A stretch of DNA of 64,000 nt. Source: Alphaproteobacteria bacterium (GTDB lineage: Bacteria; Pseudomonadota; Alphaproteobacteria; GCA-2731375). A model generated the notes under the pieces. The model saw nothing but the letters and a program-made list of their open reading frames with translations. It searched no databases and was not told where the DNA came from. The position numbers and the translations under genes were made by a program. The first letter of the stretch is position 1, and every line of letters begins with the position of its first letter. This document shows positions 1 to 10,280 of this stretch, piece after piece. The stretch lies in contig JAJFGG010000018.1 in the NCBI GenBank assembly GCA_021776235.1, positions 1-64,000 of the forward strand, given 5' to 3'.

Positions 1-137
1 GAGTAGCGTCGCCGCTTTCCAGACCGCCAATCCGCCATAGCAATTAATGTCCATCTATAAATAAACGGACATCTATTGCCCGCTGATAGACATTGCCTGA
101 TAACCGCGAAAACCATAAGGCGGTTCACGCCGGATGC

Positions 138-1016
138 TTACGTTGATAGAGCGTCAGCCAAGGTTGCATTCGGGGCCGTGACACTGAGGGAGCGATAGTG
201 CCCGGCCGGGCGGCCACTGTGCGGTTCGACTAAATGGTGCATGCTGCCGTCCCGGTCGAAAAAATGGCCGGACGCAGCGGAGGTCGCCAGTGCCCGGTTG
301 GTCAGGGTGACCCGGGTCAGTACTTTGCCATGGTCGGTCGGGCCGGCGGGGTCGGCGATGGCGACAGGCCAGCCCCGGCCCTGGGGACCGCCTTGGTTGG
401 CTTTGATTTCGCCAAGGTCAACCAAGGTGTTGGTAAAGCCATGGCGGCGCAACAGATCGCTGATACGGTCGGTGATGTAGCCCTGGGCGATGCCGTTCAA
501 TGTCGCGGCCATAGCGGGCTGAGTAAAAGCTAGCCGGCCAGGCGTAATGCGTAACTTGCGGTGGTCCACCAGCGCCCGGGCCCGGACCAGTTCGTCATCC
601 CTGAGCCGCGCTCCGCGACGCTTGCGATAGGCCTCGAACAACGGCTGTACCGTGATGTCAAAGGCGCCGCCCGTCGCCTCGGATATGGCCTCGGCCTGCG
701 CCAGCAGGTGGACCAGATCCGATGATGGTGCCTGTAGCCGGCCGTCGCGGTTGAGACGGGAGATTTCCGAGTTGGGCTCATACAAAGAAAACACGGCTTC
801 CAGGCGGGAGAGCTCGGCAATCGCCGCCCTCAATGCGGCCCGTGCCAGTGCTTCGTCTGCATGCAGAAGCACAATCTGAGCCCGCGCGCCCAATGCCACG
901 CCCTGCCAGCGCACGGGCTTTCCCGGCGCGGCCCATGCCATGCCGAATTTGGCCAGGGGCAAGGCCCCCGCCGCGATGGCGACGAAGCGCCGCCGCGTTA
1001 TACCTGGCCGCATCAT
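138..1016 (-). CDS. nosX: ApbE/NosX-like FAD:protein FMN transferase, C-terminally short
   Basis: Twin-arginine N-terminus (TRRRFVAIAAGA), ApbE motifs (NGIAQGYITDRISDLLRRHG, ATSAASGHFFDRDG, HLVEPHSGRPAG), last gene of the nos operon. Confidence 0.88.
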   Translation of the reverse strand: MMRPGITRRRFVAIAAGALPLAKFGMAWAAPGKPVRWQGVALGARAQIVLLHADEALARAALRAAIAELSRLEAVFSLYEPNSEISRLNRDGRLQAPSSDLVHLLAQAEAISEATGGAFDITVQPLFEAYRKRRGARLRDDELVRARALVDHRKLRITPGRLAFTQPAMAATLNGIAQGYITDRISDLLRRHGFTNTLVDLGEIKANQGGPQGRGWPVAIADPAGPTDHGKVLTRVTLTNRALATSAASGHFFDRDGSMHHLVEPHSGRPAGHYRSLSVTAPNATLADALST

Positions 1017-1601
1017 CTAACCCTCATGCATCTTGTGGGCGCCGTGTTTCATATCGCCGCTGGTCTTGTGATCGCCGTCTTGCGGGCCGGCCGGTCCATG
1101 GTGCTGATCCTCGCCCGCAGTGAGGATGTAGTCTTGGGGAATGCCGCGCCAATCGACCATGTTGCCGCCATGCCGCGCCATGAAGCCCGTTGCCTCAGCC
1201 TTGTCGGCGAAGGGCACCGCCTCGGCCATGCCCATGCCGCCACGACGGCGGCTGTCCAGGACAAACCAGGCGCTTCGTGCCTCAATCCAACCGCCGTCGC
1301 CTGGTGTTGACCAATTGCGCTTGCCGCCCATGTCATGAACATAAACCGCAACGACATCCTTGGCCTCGTCCGCTAGCATGGTGAATGCGACGGCATCGCG
1401 GACCGAACTGAACCAAAGCGGTTTTTGGCCCCCGGCGCGGTGGATCTGCCCCTTGGGTCCGGGGTGATCGGTGATCGTCATATTGCAATAGTAGCCGATG
1501 GCATCGACGGTCAGGGCGCGGGCCACGGGCGGCGGCAAATCATCCTCAAAACAGCCGGTCAGAAGAAGAATTCCGAGTATGGCCGTCAGTCTTAACATCA
1601 T
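1017..1601 (-). CDS. nosL: NosL copper-chaperone lipoprotein (start moved to internal MMLRL)
   Basis: Lipobox LLLTGC, YYCNMTITDHPGPKGQI motif, position after nosY. Confidence 0.9.
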   Translation of the reverse strand: MMLRLTAILGILLLTGCFEDDLPPPVARALTVDAIGYYCNMTITDHPGPKGQIHRAGGQKPLWFSSVRDAVAFTMLADEAKDVVAVYVHDMGGKRNWSTPGDGGWIEARSAWFVLDSRRRGGMGMAEAVPFADKAEATGFMARHGGNMVDWRGIPQDYILTAGEDQHHGPAGPQDGDHKTSGDMKHGAHKMHEG

Positions 1602-1603
1602 CA

Positions 1604-2434
1604 CTAGGGCTCCTTGCGGGAGAAGATCAAGCCGGCACCAAACAGGGGTACAGCGACCCATAGAAGTAAACTGCTCAGGCTGGCCAAAGCGGTGGCATGA
1701 CCATTGGAAACCACGCCGGCCATGCCGGATAGATTGGCCGTTAGCTCAAACGTGGAGAGGTTCAGAAGGCGATAGGCATCGGCGGGATTTACCAATAGCA
1801 GGCTGTTGAAAAGGCCGTCGCTCAGGCCCGCGCCGTTACCGCTGGTCAAGGCACCGAGCAGGACGAAATCATAGATCACAACAATGGTCAGCCAGACGGC
1901 CAGGGCCAGGCCCGCGGCCGTCGCGCGTTCGCGCACGAAACTGCTGATGCCATAGCCCAGGCCGATGAAGACAGAGCCCAGCAGAATGGAGCTGGCCATC
2001 ATGACGCCGTAGGCGGCGACTTCCTGGGCCGCGATCTCTTCCAGGCGCATCACGGCCAAAACGCCCGCCGCGCCATAACCAACGGCAACCGCGATGACCA
2101 GTACCGCCAGATGACCGATGAATTTTCCGACCAGAAATTGCCAACGCCGCACGGGATAGGACAACAGCAACAACAGAGTGCCACGTTCACTCTCTCCCAC
2201 CACCGCGTCGTAGGACAATAAGAGGCCCAACAGGGGCAGCAGAAACACGGTCAGACTGGATAGGCTGACCACGGTCACGCCCAAAGGCGCGACGCCGACG
2301 GTGCCGACCGGCGCACTGCCCAGATAAGTTAGCGCCAGGGCGAATCCCGCCAGTAACAGGGTAGCTGACAGCACCCATTTATTGCGCAGAGCATCGAGAA
2401 TTTCTTGCGCCGTGATGACGAAGACGGCGTTCAT
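1604..2434 (-). CDS. nosY: NosY ABC transporter permease
   Basis: Multi-TM ABC-2 type permease, overlaps nosF by 4 bp. Confidence 0.9.
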   Translation of the reverse strand: MNAVFVITAQEILDALRNKWVLSATLLLAGFALALTYLGSAPVGTVGVAPLGVTVVSLSSLTVFLLPLLGLLLSYDAVVGESERGTLLLLLSYPVRRWQFLVGKFIGHLAVLVIAVAVGYGAAGVLAVMRLEEIAAQEVAAYGVMMASSILLGSVFIGLGYGISSFVRERATAAGLALAVWLTIVVIYDFVLLGALTSGNGAGLSDGLFNSLLLVNPADAYRLLNLSTFELTANLSGMAGVVSNGHATALASLSSLLLWVAVPLFGAGLIFSRKEP

Positions 2435-3351
2435 GTCCGATCCTCCCCATTGCTGTAGTGAGAATAGATCCGGTCCAGGTTCGGAAGTTCGATCTGCAAG
2501 TCCTCCACCCCCTGGGTTCGCGAGACCAATTCGATCAACTCCATCTTGCGTTCCGGCGCACAGATAAATTCAACGGTCCGCCCGTTGATCCTGTTGGTTT
2601 GTATATCCGTCAGGGCGGCAAGTTCCTCGCGCATCGAGCCATCGCCGCCACTAACCCTGATCCGGACCGGCAGACCCGTCTGGGCCCGCAGGGCCGCCAT
2701 GTCACCTTCGGCAACGCAGCGGCCGTTTTGCAACACCAACAGGCGGTCCACATGCGGCTCCAATTCGGCCAAAGCATGCGAAGATAAAATTATCGCGGCA
2801 CCGGTTGCCCGCCTCTCATCGACCAAATCATAGAAGGTCCGGGTAAAATCAGGGTCGAGGCCCGTGGTCGGCTCGTCAAGCAGCAGTAATTCCGGCTCGC
2901 CCAACAAGGCTTGCGCCAGACCGAGGCGCTGACGCATACCCTTGGAGTATGCCTTGACCCGTTTGCGCGCGGCATCGCCCAGACCGACCGCCGCCAAGCG
3001 GCCGGGACATTGGCTGACATCAATGCCTTTCAGGCGGGCGTAAAATTTCAATACTTCCAGACCGGTCATCGCGCCTGGGAAGTTCACGGCTTCGGGCAAA
3101 AAACCCAACCGGCGGGCGACATCGCCGTGCGCACGGCCGGCAGGGTTATGCCCAAAGACGTTGATCTGCCCACTGCTGGGCCGGATCAGACCAAGAATGA
3201 TCTTCATCATCGTGGTTTTGCCGGCACCATTATGGCCGATCAGGCCCAAGGCCTCGCCGGGGCGGAGTTCGAGGTCGATCCCGGCCAAGGTCTGCACATC
3301 ACCGTAGGCCTTGGTGATACCCCTGAGATTGAGAATGCTGTCGTCTGTCAT
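2431..3351 (-). CDS. nosF: NosF ABC transporter ATP-binding protein
   Basis: Walker A GHNGAGKTT, signature YSKGMRQRLGLAQ, Walker B LLLLDEPTTGLDP. Confidence 0.92.
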   Translation of the reverse strand: MTDDSILNLRGITKAYGDVQTLAGIDLELRPGEALGLIGHNGAGKTTMMKIILGLIRPSSGQINVFGHNPAGRAHGDVARRLGFLPEAVNFPGAMTGLEVLKFYARLKGIDVSQCPGRLAAVGLGDAARKRVKAYSKGMRQRLGLAQALLGEPELLLLDEPTTGLDPDFTRTFYDLVDERRATGAAIILSSHALAELEPHVDRLLVLQNGRCVAEGDMAALRAQTGLPVRIRVSGGDGSMREELAALTDIQTNRINGRTVEFICAPERKMELIELVSRTQGVEDLQIELPNLDRIYSHYSNGEDRT

Positions 3352-4649
3352 TGCATCGACCTTTCTCCTGCCTGAAACCCGGGCGGCCCGTCCGGTGGTG
3401 TCATCAACGGCGCGCTGTCGATCACGCCACCCGGCAGCAGAGCCGGAAATTGGTTTTGCGCAAAGCGCAGGATTTGCATGGCCGGGCTGTTCAACAGCAG
3501 CTTGGCCCGCTGGTGCCGCCAGACCACGTGATCGACCAGGTCATTGGGGCGATAGACGGCGTCGGCGATGCCATTGCCGTCCAGATCGAAAGCGGGGTTA
3601 TCGCTCCAGTAATTGCCGCGCCCTTCATGACTCCAATCCAAGACCCGGCTGCCCACGTACTTGACCTGCGTGCGGTTGCCAATGAAGGCATTGCCGAGAA
3701 TACGGTTGCGCTCTGATCCGGCCGTAAAATGCACCCCGATGGGACAGCCCTGGAAACGGTTGGCGGAAAATTTGTTCTTTGACGAATTATAGATAAAGAC
3801 GCATTTGCCCCGACCCTGATCGACAAGATTGCCGCTGATCGTAGAGCTGTTGGTAAAGTTCAAGAGAATGCCGTGATCCCGGTCGTTGCGTGAGATATTG
3901 CCCCGTACCGTCAGCTTGCGGGAATACATCAGGGCGAAACCCACATGGTTGCCAATGGAGACGTTGCCGGAAACTTCGCTTTGGTTGGCGTACATGTAGT
4001 GCACGGCAATCCGCACATTGCGGAATTGATTGCCGATGAAGCGGTTGCGTTTCGAGGTGTTTACGAAAATTCCGTCGCGGCCCTGGCTAATCCGGTTGTC
4101 GATTACCTGGGCGCCCGGCGCATTCCACACCGAGATGCCGTTGCCGCGCTCGTTCACCCGTAGATCTGTGCGGCCCACGATATCATTATCCCGCGCCATG
4201 GCATTATCGGAGCCGAACAGATAGATGCCGAACAGATTATTCTGCAGGCTGTTACCTTCGACGATCGCACCTTTGCCGCCTCTATCAACAAAGATACCGG
4301 CGTTCATATCCTTCAGGCTGAGGCCTGATCCGGTAATGGTAAGTCCTCTAATTTGAACCTTTGGGGCGGCGATACGGATCACCGATCCTTTGCCTTCACC
4401 GTCAATGACGGCGCCGGGTTGTCCAATCAAGGTCAATGGCCGGTCGATCACGAAAGAGCCATGATGACGCCCCGTGGCGATGACCAGACGGTCGCCCGGT
4501 TCCGCGGCGGCAACAGCTGCAGCCAGATTGTCCGGACCTGGACGCACCAGCCGCTCCGCCGCCGCAGCCACGCCACCGCTGGCGGCAACGATCCCATAGA
4601 GGACCGCCGCCAACAGCAATGAACGCGCTATCGCCACAGGGTTGATCAT
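3348..4649 (-). CDS. nosD: NosD periplasmic copper-processing protein (right-handed beta-helix repeats)
   Basis: Signal peptide, repeated N-x-I/F-x-G-N parallel beta-helix motifs, operon position. Confidence 0.92.
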   Translation of the reverse strand: MINPVAIARSLLLAAVLYGIVAASGGVAAAAERLVRPGPDNLAAAVAAAEPGDRLVIATGRHHGSFVIDRPLTLIGQPGAVIDGEGKGSVIRIAAPKVQIRGLTITGSGLSLKDMNAGIFVDRGGKGAIVEGNSLQNNLFGIYLFGSDNAMARDNDIVGRTDLRVNERGNGISVWNAPGAQVIDNRISQGRDGIFVNTSKRNRFIGNQFRNVRIAVHYMYANQSEVSGNVSIGNHVGFALMYSRKLTVRGNISRNDRDHGILLNFTNSSTISGNLVDQGRGKCVFIYNSSKNKFSANRFQGCPIGVHFTAGSERNRILGNAFIGNRTQVKYVGSRVLDWSHEGRGNYWSDNPAFDLDGNGIADAVYRPNDLVDHVVWRHQRAKLLLNSPAMQILRFAQNQFPALLPGGVIDSAPLMTPPDGPPGFQAGERSMQ

Positions 4650-4673
4650 CGGAACGGACCCAAAGGCCAGCCC

Positions 4674-6593
4674 TTAGGCCTTTTCGACCAGCATCCGGCC
4701 GCGCATCTCCATATGCAATGCGTGACAGAACCATTGGCAATAGAACCAATGTACACCTGGTAGATCGGCGGTGAAGGTCACGGAGGCCGTGGCCTGCGGC
4801 CCGACTTCCATGCACACGCCATAGTTAGCCAGGGTCAGGCCATGGGTCAGATCGTCCAGGTCGTCCATGTTGGTGACGACAAGGGTAACCTCGTCACCCT
4901 GTTTGACCTTGAACTGCTCCAGACTGAACGACGGCGCGATGGAATGCATATAGACCCGCACCTTTTTGCCGTCCCGGATCACATGCTCGGCCTCCTCCAG
5001 ATCCACGCCGTCCTTTTTGGCCTGGGCCTCGATCTCGGCCCAATACGGATCGCCGCGGGTCCAGGTCTTTGCCGGGTTGACCACGGAACGGTGCACAATG
5101 ATGCAGTCGTGGGGCTCGGCAAAAGTCGGGCCGTCATGTACGACCTTCATTTTTTTGCCCGTGATATCGATCAACTGCTCGTTCTCGGGCTTCAACGGAC
5201 CAACATTGATAAAGCGATCCTTGGAAAACTTGTTGAGCGAGATCAGCCACTTGCCATCGGCATCCTTGGTTTCACCCATGGAGGTATGGTTATGGCCCGG
5301 CTGGTACTGCACATCCACCTTGTCCAAAATTGGATCGACCTTTTCGCCCTTGAAGGCGCGGATCGCCAGGTCGATGTTCCATTTCGCCACCTGGCTGTCC
5401 AGAAACAGCGTGGTAAAGCAGTTACCCTTGCCGTCGAACGCCGTATGTAGCGGGCCCAAGCCCAGTTCCGGTTCCGCCACCACGACTCCGCGGGGTTTGA
5501 TCTTGTCCGCGAACAAGGCTGGGAAACGCGTGACATCCAGCACCGTGACCGTCGGCGACAATTTGCCATTGATTACGATGTGGCGTTTGTCTGGTGCGCT
5601 GTTGACGCCATGGGGGCTGTTGGAAATCGGCACATAACGGGTGTATTTCGAACCCTTGCGGCCATCCAGCACCGGCACGTCGCCTTCAAAGGTCTTGAAG
5701 TCGCCGGCCTTGACGCCCGCCTCGATCGCCTTGATGTCGAAGATAACGGCCCAGTCCTGCTCGTTTGAAGTCATCTCGGTCAGGGTCACGCCTTCCTCAC
5801 TGTTATAGCAGGACGCCACTGCATAGAGGCCCTGATAGTCGGCATCGACGTTGTCCAGGTTGCCGTCAACCATGACCTGCCAGGCAACTTTCATGCTGTC
5901 GCCATCGATGGCGGAGAAGACCGCGTGGTACTTCGTCGGATCATCGATATCGCGGCCATCGTTGGGCAGCGGCACCCGATGTTCGCCATTGGCGAAGACG
6001 TAGCCGGTGCGCGGATACTTCTGTGGCCGCAGGCCATGGATATCGGCGGCATTGGGGACGGTGATAATCTTATCCACCTTCATCACGTCGCAACGAATGC
6101 GGGCAACACGGGTGTTGGCCTTGTCGTTGACGAACAGATAGCGGCCATCATAGGTGCCGTCAGTGAACGACATATGGGGATGATGGGTATCGCCATTCAG
6201 ATGGATGCCGCCCTTGTTGGCCAAGTGTTCCTTTTCCTTGGGCAGCATGTATTCCGTCAGGATTTTGATGGATTCGTTGGTCTGGCCCCAACCGGTGGCG
6301 CTGCACCGATTGAAGACGGGGATGCGCATCAATTCGCGCATGGACGGCAGGCCGAGGACGCGGACCTCGCCGGACTGTCCGCCCGACCAGAAGCCGTAAT
6401 ATTCATCCAGATCCCCAGGTTTGACTTCCGCCTTGTTCGTGGCGGCAGCGGCTGGACGGGGTGCCAGCATGGTGCCGGCTGCAGTGCCCAGGCCGCCCGC
6501 GGCAGCGAGACCACCGATCGTCGCGGTGGTCGCGGTGGTGCCCAGCAGCGAACGCCTGGATACTTCGTTGGTTGGTTTCGAATTTTCGGTCAT
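4674..6593 (-). CDS. nosZ: Nitrous-oxide reductase NosZ, Tat-exported
   Basis: Tat motif SRRSLLGTT, CuZ region [13 protein letters not shown], CuA motif [12 protein letters not shown]. Confidence 0.97.
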   Translation of the reverse strand: MTENSKPTNEVSRRSLLGTTATTATIGGLAAAGGLGTAAGTMLAPRPAAAATNKAEVKPGDLDEYYGFWSGGQSGEVRVLGLPSMRELMRIPVFNRCSATGWGQTNESIKILTEYMLPKEKEHLANKGGIHLNGDTHHPHMSFTDGTYDGRYLFVNDKANTRVARIRCDVMKVDKIITVPNAADIHGLRPQKYPRTGYVFANGEHRVPLPNDGRDIDDPTKYHAVFSAIDGDSMKVAWQVMVDGNLDNVDADYQGLYAVASCYNSEEGVTLTEMTSNEQDWAVIFDIKAIEAGVKAGDFKTFEGDVPVLDGRKGSKYTRYVPISNSPHGVNSAPDKRHIVINGKLSPTVTVLDVTRFPALFADKIKPRGVVVAEPELGLGPLHTAFDGKGNCFTTLFLDSQVAKWNIDLAIRAFKGEKVDPILDKVDVQYQPGHNHTSMGETKDADGKWLISLNKFSKDRFINVGPLKPENEQLIDITGKKMKVVHDGPTFAEPHDCIIVHRSVVNPAKTWTRGDPYWAEIEAQAKKDGVDLEEAEHVIRDGKKVRVYMHSIAPSFSLEQFKVKQGDEVTLVVTNMDDLDDLTHGLTLANYGVCMEVGPQATASVTFTADLPGVHWFYCQWFCHALHMEMRGRMLVEKA

Positions 6594-6666
6594 CGTACGT
6601 TTCCTTCTCTCTTGAACTGCCGTTGGTTTTGGGCCAAGCGGCGTATAACGGCCCAAACGCGCCGCC

Positions 6667-9006
6667 TTAGTCTGCCGCCTCCACCCCAGGCTGGGGAGGA
6701 ACCGGCGATTTCGATTGCAGCGCCCGGCGGCGCTCTCGTTTCAAGCGTTTCTGGATCATCACCGGGCATTTTTGGTCATCGTAGTAAAGGGTCTGACAGT
6801 GCAGACACTGCAGGCATTCATTGGGGTTGATCTGACCTTCGGGGTGGATCGCCTGGACCATGCATTCCGTATTGCAACGCTGGCAGGGCGAGCCGCATTC
6901 CTTGTAGCGGCGCAACCAGTCGTTCATGCGCATACGGCCTGGAATGCCAAGGGCCCCGCCCAATGGACAAAGGTAGCGGCAATAGGCCCGTTCCACGAAA
7001 AGCCCCAGCCCCAGTATCGCCACGGCAAACAGCACAAATGGCCAGGCGCGGGCAAATTTGAGGATGATCGAGGTCTTGAACGGCTCCACCTCCGCCGCCA
7101 TCTCGGCCATCTCAAAGGAATAGAGCGAGAGCCCCAGGATACCGAGGAAGATAATATATTTCAGTGGCCAGATCCGCTCATGCAGACCCCAGGGAACCTT
7201 GAACTGCGGTATTTTGAGGGCGCGTGCCGCCTTGTTCAGCAGCTCCTGCAACGCCCCGAAGGGGCACAGCCAGCCGCAATAAACGCCCCGTCCCCAGAAG
7301 ATCAGCGAGGCCGCAACCGAACCCCATAGAATGAAGATCAGCGGGTCAACCAGAAAGAACTCCCAGCGAAAATCATGCAGCAGACGATCAAAAAATATAA
7401 TCACATTGACTACGGACAGCTGAGCGTTGGCATAAAAACCCAACCAGACAACGGTGAAAACCAAGAATCCGGTGCGTGTCCAGTAAGTCAATCGCGGCCG
7501 CCGCACCAACCAATCCTGAAAGAAGAAGATCATGGTCAGCACGCCAAGCGAAACGGCCAGAATTGCGATATCGACTACGCGGTTTTGCCAGATCCGCATC
7601 CACAATGGCGTTTCGGAAGACTCCGCCGAAAGTACCCCGCCCCCTGCACCGCCCCCTGCACCGCCCCCTGCACCGCTCTGCGCGCCGCTCTGTGCGCCAG
7701 TCCCTGTGTCGGCCTGTGGTTGGTCTCGAATATCAGGTTTTGCCGAACGTTGCGGTTGCGCGGGCTGCGCAGCGCCAACTTGTTGGTGTTCCAGGTATCG
7801 TTCGGGCGGTTGATAGCCCAGATCGAATGTCGTGAAGGTTTTCTTGATCGGGCCAATTGCCCGGGCGACCAGCAATTGCAGGCGCCAAGGCAGGGCTGGA
7901 TCGAATTCGGTGTCCGGCGGCATCATGAACAAGCCAATTTCGGGAAACTTGCCGGCACCCGGCGCCAGAATTTCGCCGATACGTTTATGATATTTGTCGC
8001 GAAAACGAACGCTGCTCTCACCCTGGATCAACTGAATGCGGTCAAAGATGCCGCCCCGTACGTAGCCCGACCCCTTGAACGAATAGCGCCCCCGCGCAAA
8101 AATGATCAGCGCTTGTTGACCCGGCACCAGCATTTTCTTGAGATTGCCGTATTCCCGTTCCCCCAGCAGGCTCAAACCAATCGTCGGGATAGAGGCAACG
8201 GCGGCGTAAAGGTCGATAAAGGTTTCCTCCGGCGCACCAGCCTCGGGATGTGCAGCGGCGGCTATGTTTCCGCTGGAGGCGAAGGCATGATTGACATCAC
8301 CCAAACTCAAGGTCAGACGCCTGACCGAGCCGTCACCCAGTAACGTTTGCCAGTTTTCGCTTTTCGCTTTCCCTTGCCGGATCGTCACCCGTTCCGTGGG
8401 TGCGGCGGCCATGGCGACGCCGCCGCCGGCACCGCGTTGGCGAAGGATCTTGATCGCGGAACGGATAATTGTGTCATCAATCACCATGACGGTGACCGTG
8501 GCGCCTGAAACGATCTCCAGACTGCCTCGGCTTTTCTTGTCCGCAACCAGATCCAGGATATTCAATCCAACATAGCCGTCGATGAAATGATGAATTTTCT
8601 TTTCGGGAATTCCGATTAAGACAATCGGCTCATGATGTTTGACCATGCGGGCGCCGGTAATGACGCCCTTGAGACTGACGCCGACCACGACTTGGATCGG
8701 TTTTCCGGAATAACCGATGGCGCTGACCGCGGCCGAATTCAGAAAGACATAACCCAGGGGTTGCTCACCCTTGTAGGCGATGGCCGAGGGTGGTGAGCCT
8801 TCCGCCGGTCCCAGACGCGTCGCGCCCGGCATGATCTGTTGCAGATCATACTTCGTCGCGAAATCAGCCAGTTCATAAGCACCGGCGCCACGTTGTGGCA
8901 GGAGCCAACATATGCCCAACAGCAGAAGCAACACGAAGCTGCGCTGCGCCGAGCTTCCGGGCCGGATCCGGGCCGATATGGGATGCTGGATGGTCATGAG
9001 TTGCAA
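6667..9006 (-). CDS. nosR: NosR, FMN-binding/ferredoxin-type membrane regulator of nos
   Basis: FMN-binding region [11 protein letters not shown], two C-x3-CP motifs ([16 protein letters not shown]), 4Fe-4S cysteines, TM helices. Confidence 0.95.
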   Translation of the reverse strand: MQLMTIQHPISARIRPGSSAQRSFVLLLLLGICWLLPQRGAGAYELADFATKYDLQQIMPGATRLGPAEGSPPSAIAYKGEQPLGYVFLNSAAVSAIGYSGKPIQVVVGVSLKGVITGARMVKHHEPIVLIGIPEKKIHHFIDGYVGLNILDLVADKKSRGSLEIVSGATVTVMVIDDTIIRSAIKILRQRGAGGGVAMAAAPTERVTIRQGKAKSENWQTLLGDGSVRRLTLSLGDVNHAFASSGNIAAAAHPEAGAPEETFIDLYAAVASIPTIGLSLLGEREYGNLKKMLVPGQQALIIFARGRYSFKGSGYVRGGIFDRIQLIQGESSVRFRDKYHKRIGEILAPGAGKFPEIGLFMMPPDTEFDPALPWRLQLLVARAIGPIKKTFTTFDLGYQPPERYLEHQQVGAAQPAQPQRSAKPDIRDQPQADTGTGAQSGAQSGAGGGAGGGAGGGVLSAESSETPLWMRIWQNRVVDIAILAVSLGVLTMIFFFQDWLVRRPRLTYWTRTGFLVFTVVWLGFYANAQLSVVNVIIFFDRLLHDFRWEFFLVDPLIFILWGSVAASLIFWGRGVYCGWLCPFGALQELLNKAARALKIPQFKVPWGLHERIWPLKYIIFLGILGLSLYSFEMAEMAAEVEPFKTSIILKFARAWPFVLFAVAILGLGLFVERAYCRYLCPLGGALGIPGRMRMNDWLRRYKECGSPCQRCNTECMVQAIHPEGQINPNECLQCLHCQTLYYDDQKCPVMIQKRLKRERRRALQSKSPVPPQPGVEAAD

Positions 9007-9066
9007 TATTTTTGAGCGTCAATTTTTAACTACCCCGCACATATCACCTACAGGCGGTGCACTAAA

Positions 9067-9080
9067 TTGACTGGCATCAA
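9067..9080. promoter_or_regulatory. Candidate FNR/NnrR (Crp-Fnr family) binding site TTGACTGGCATCAA
   Basis: TTGAC-N4-ATCAA dyad about 60 bp upstream of nosR, in the divergent intergenic region. Confidence 0.6.
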
Positions 9081-9136
9081 TGCCGGGTGCGACATAATTG
9101 CTAATTCTGCGATTAATTCGCGATTAGGGCTGATCG

Positions 9137-9997
9137 ATGAAGTTTCAAACCACCCACGAACTGCGGCAGGCCGTGCATTATCTGGATGCGGCGGCGGGCG
9201 CGCGCTATGAGCGCATGGCCGAGGAAATGGAGCGTTTGGGCAAGACAGAGGTGGTTGAAACATTTCAGGCACTGGCGGCCGGCAAGCGGCTGGGCTTGCG
9301 CGAAGATGCCGGCGCACCAGATGCTGGACGGGAGGCGAAGCTGCGGACCTATCTCGCGTCGCTCATGGACGACGACAACAGCATGGACGAGCGTTATGCG
9401 ATGACGCCGCAGCAAGCCCTGAATTTAGCCATTCGCAGCGAGACCCAGGACCTAACAGCCTATACCCATATCGCCGGGCATGCGGAAAATGCCGCAGTCA
9501 TCGAAATGGCCGAACAACTGGCTAGCAAAGCTTTGGATCAACTGCGGCAATTACGCCTGGCCCGCCGCCGCGCCGATCGAACCCGCACCATGAGCGCTTA
9601 CCGCAAACAGATCATAGCCCTGACGCGAGAGGCGGATAATCCGGGCCAGGCGGAAACGGCATTGCAGGCTATCATCGCGGTTTTGGCCAGGCGGCTTGAA
9701 ATCGTCAGCGAAATCAGCCGCAAAATATCCCCCGACGATAGCAAATTGATTTTCCAGGCTGCGGCAATGACCAGCCGTATCATAACCAAGCCGGACGGGC
9801 CCATGGAAAGCTTTCACACAACAGAGGATGATCCGTTCGTGGAACCACCTATCACCAGGGCCATCGCCGATGTTGAAATAGCCTTTGACGGCTTACTGAG
9901 CGCGGCGACAGAAGTCAGGGATGAAATATGCCTGCGCCAAGCCCTCGATTTCGCCGCTGCGCTGATCCCGATATTACACCTGTTGCGACGAGAATAG
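9137..9997 (+). CDS. Uncharacterised alpha-helical protein, divergent from nosR
   Basis: 286-aa ORF with coherent helical composition; shares the intergenic region with nosR. Confidence 0.8.
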   Translation: MKFQTTHELRQAVHYLDAAAGARYERMAEEMERLGKTEVVETFQALAAGKRLGLREDAGAPDAGREAKLRTYLASLMDDDNSMDERYAMTPQQALNLAIRSETQDLTAYTHIAGHAENAAVIEMAEQLASKALDQLRQLRLARRRADRTRTMSAYRKQIIALTREADNPGQAETALQAIIAVLARRLEIVSEISRKISPDDSKLIFQAAAMTSRIITKPDGPMESFHTTEDDPFVEPPITRAIADVEIAFDGLLSAATEVRDEICLRQALDFAAALIPILHLLRRE

Positions 9998-10052
9998 GCC
10001 GGAAATGCTCTAGCGGGCTGCTGCTGAAAAACTCTCACCAATCAGACAAACC

Positions 10053-10209
10053 GTCATTTCCGCGAAAGCGGAAATCCAGACCTTAGTTGTGGGCTATGTG
10101 TAAGTAATTGAAAACAAAGAACATGTCTCCTACATCTGGATTCCCACTTACGTGGGAATGACCAACGGAGAGCGGATTCACTGGCGCCATATCGTTTTTC
10201 GGCAGCCTG
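10053..10209. repeat. Intergenic repeat, copy 1 (contains inverted repeats CATTTCCGCGAAAGCGGAAAT and ATTCCCACTTACGTGGGAAT)
   Basis: Alignable over its length with 12622..12777, same orientation. Confidence 0.75.
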
Positions 10210-10280
10210 CTCTGCGTAGGCAGGTGGGCCCCTCCTTTGCAGCACGAGCCGATATGGTGAACGATCCATGAGAACGACAC

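Noticed and set aside
5925-6830. 301-aa plus-strand ORF opposite nosZ
   Set aside because: Antisense shadow of a well-supported gene in GC-rich DNA; no family features.
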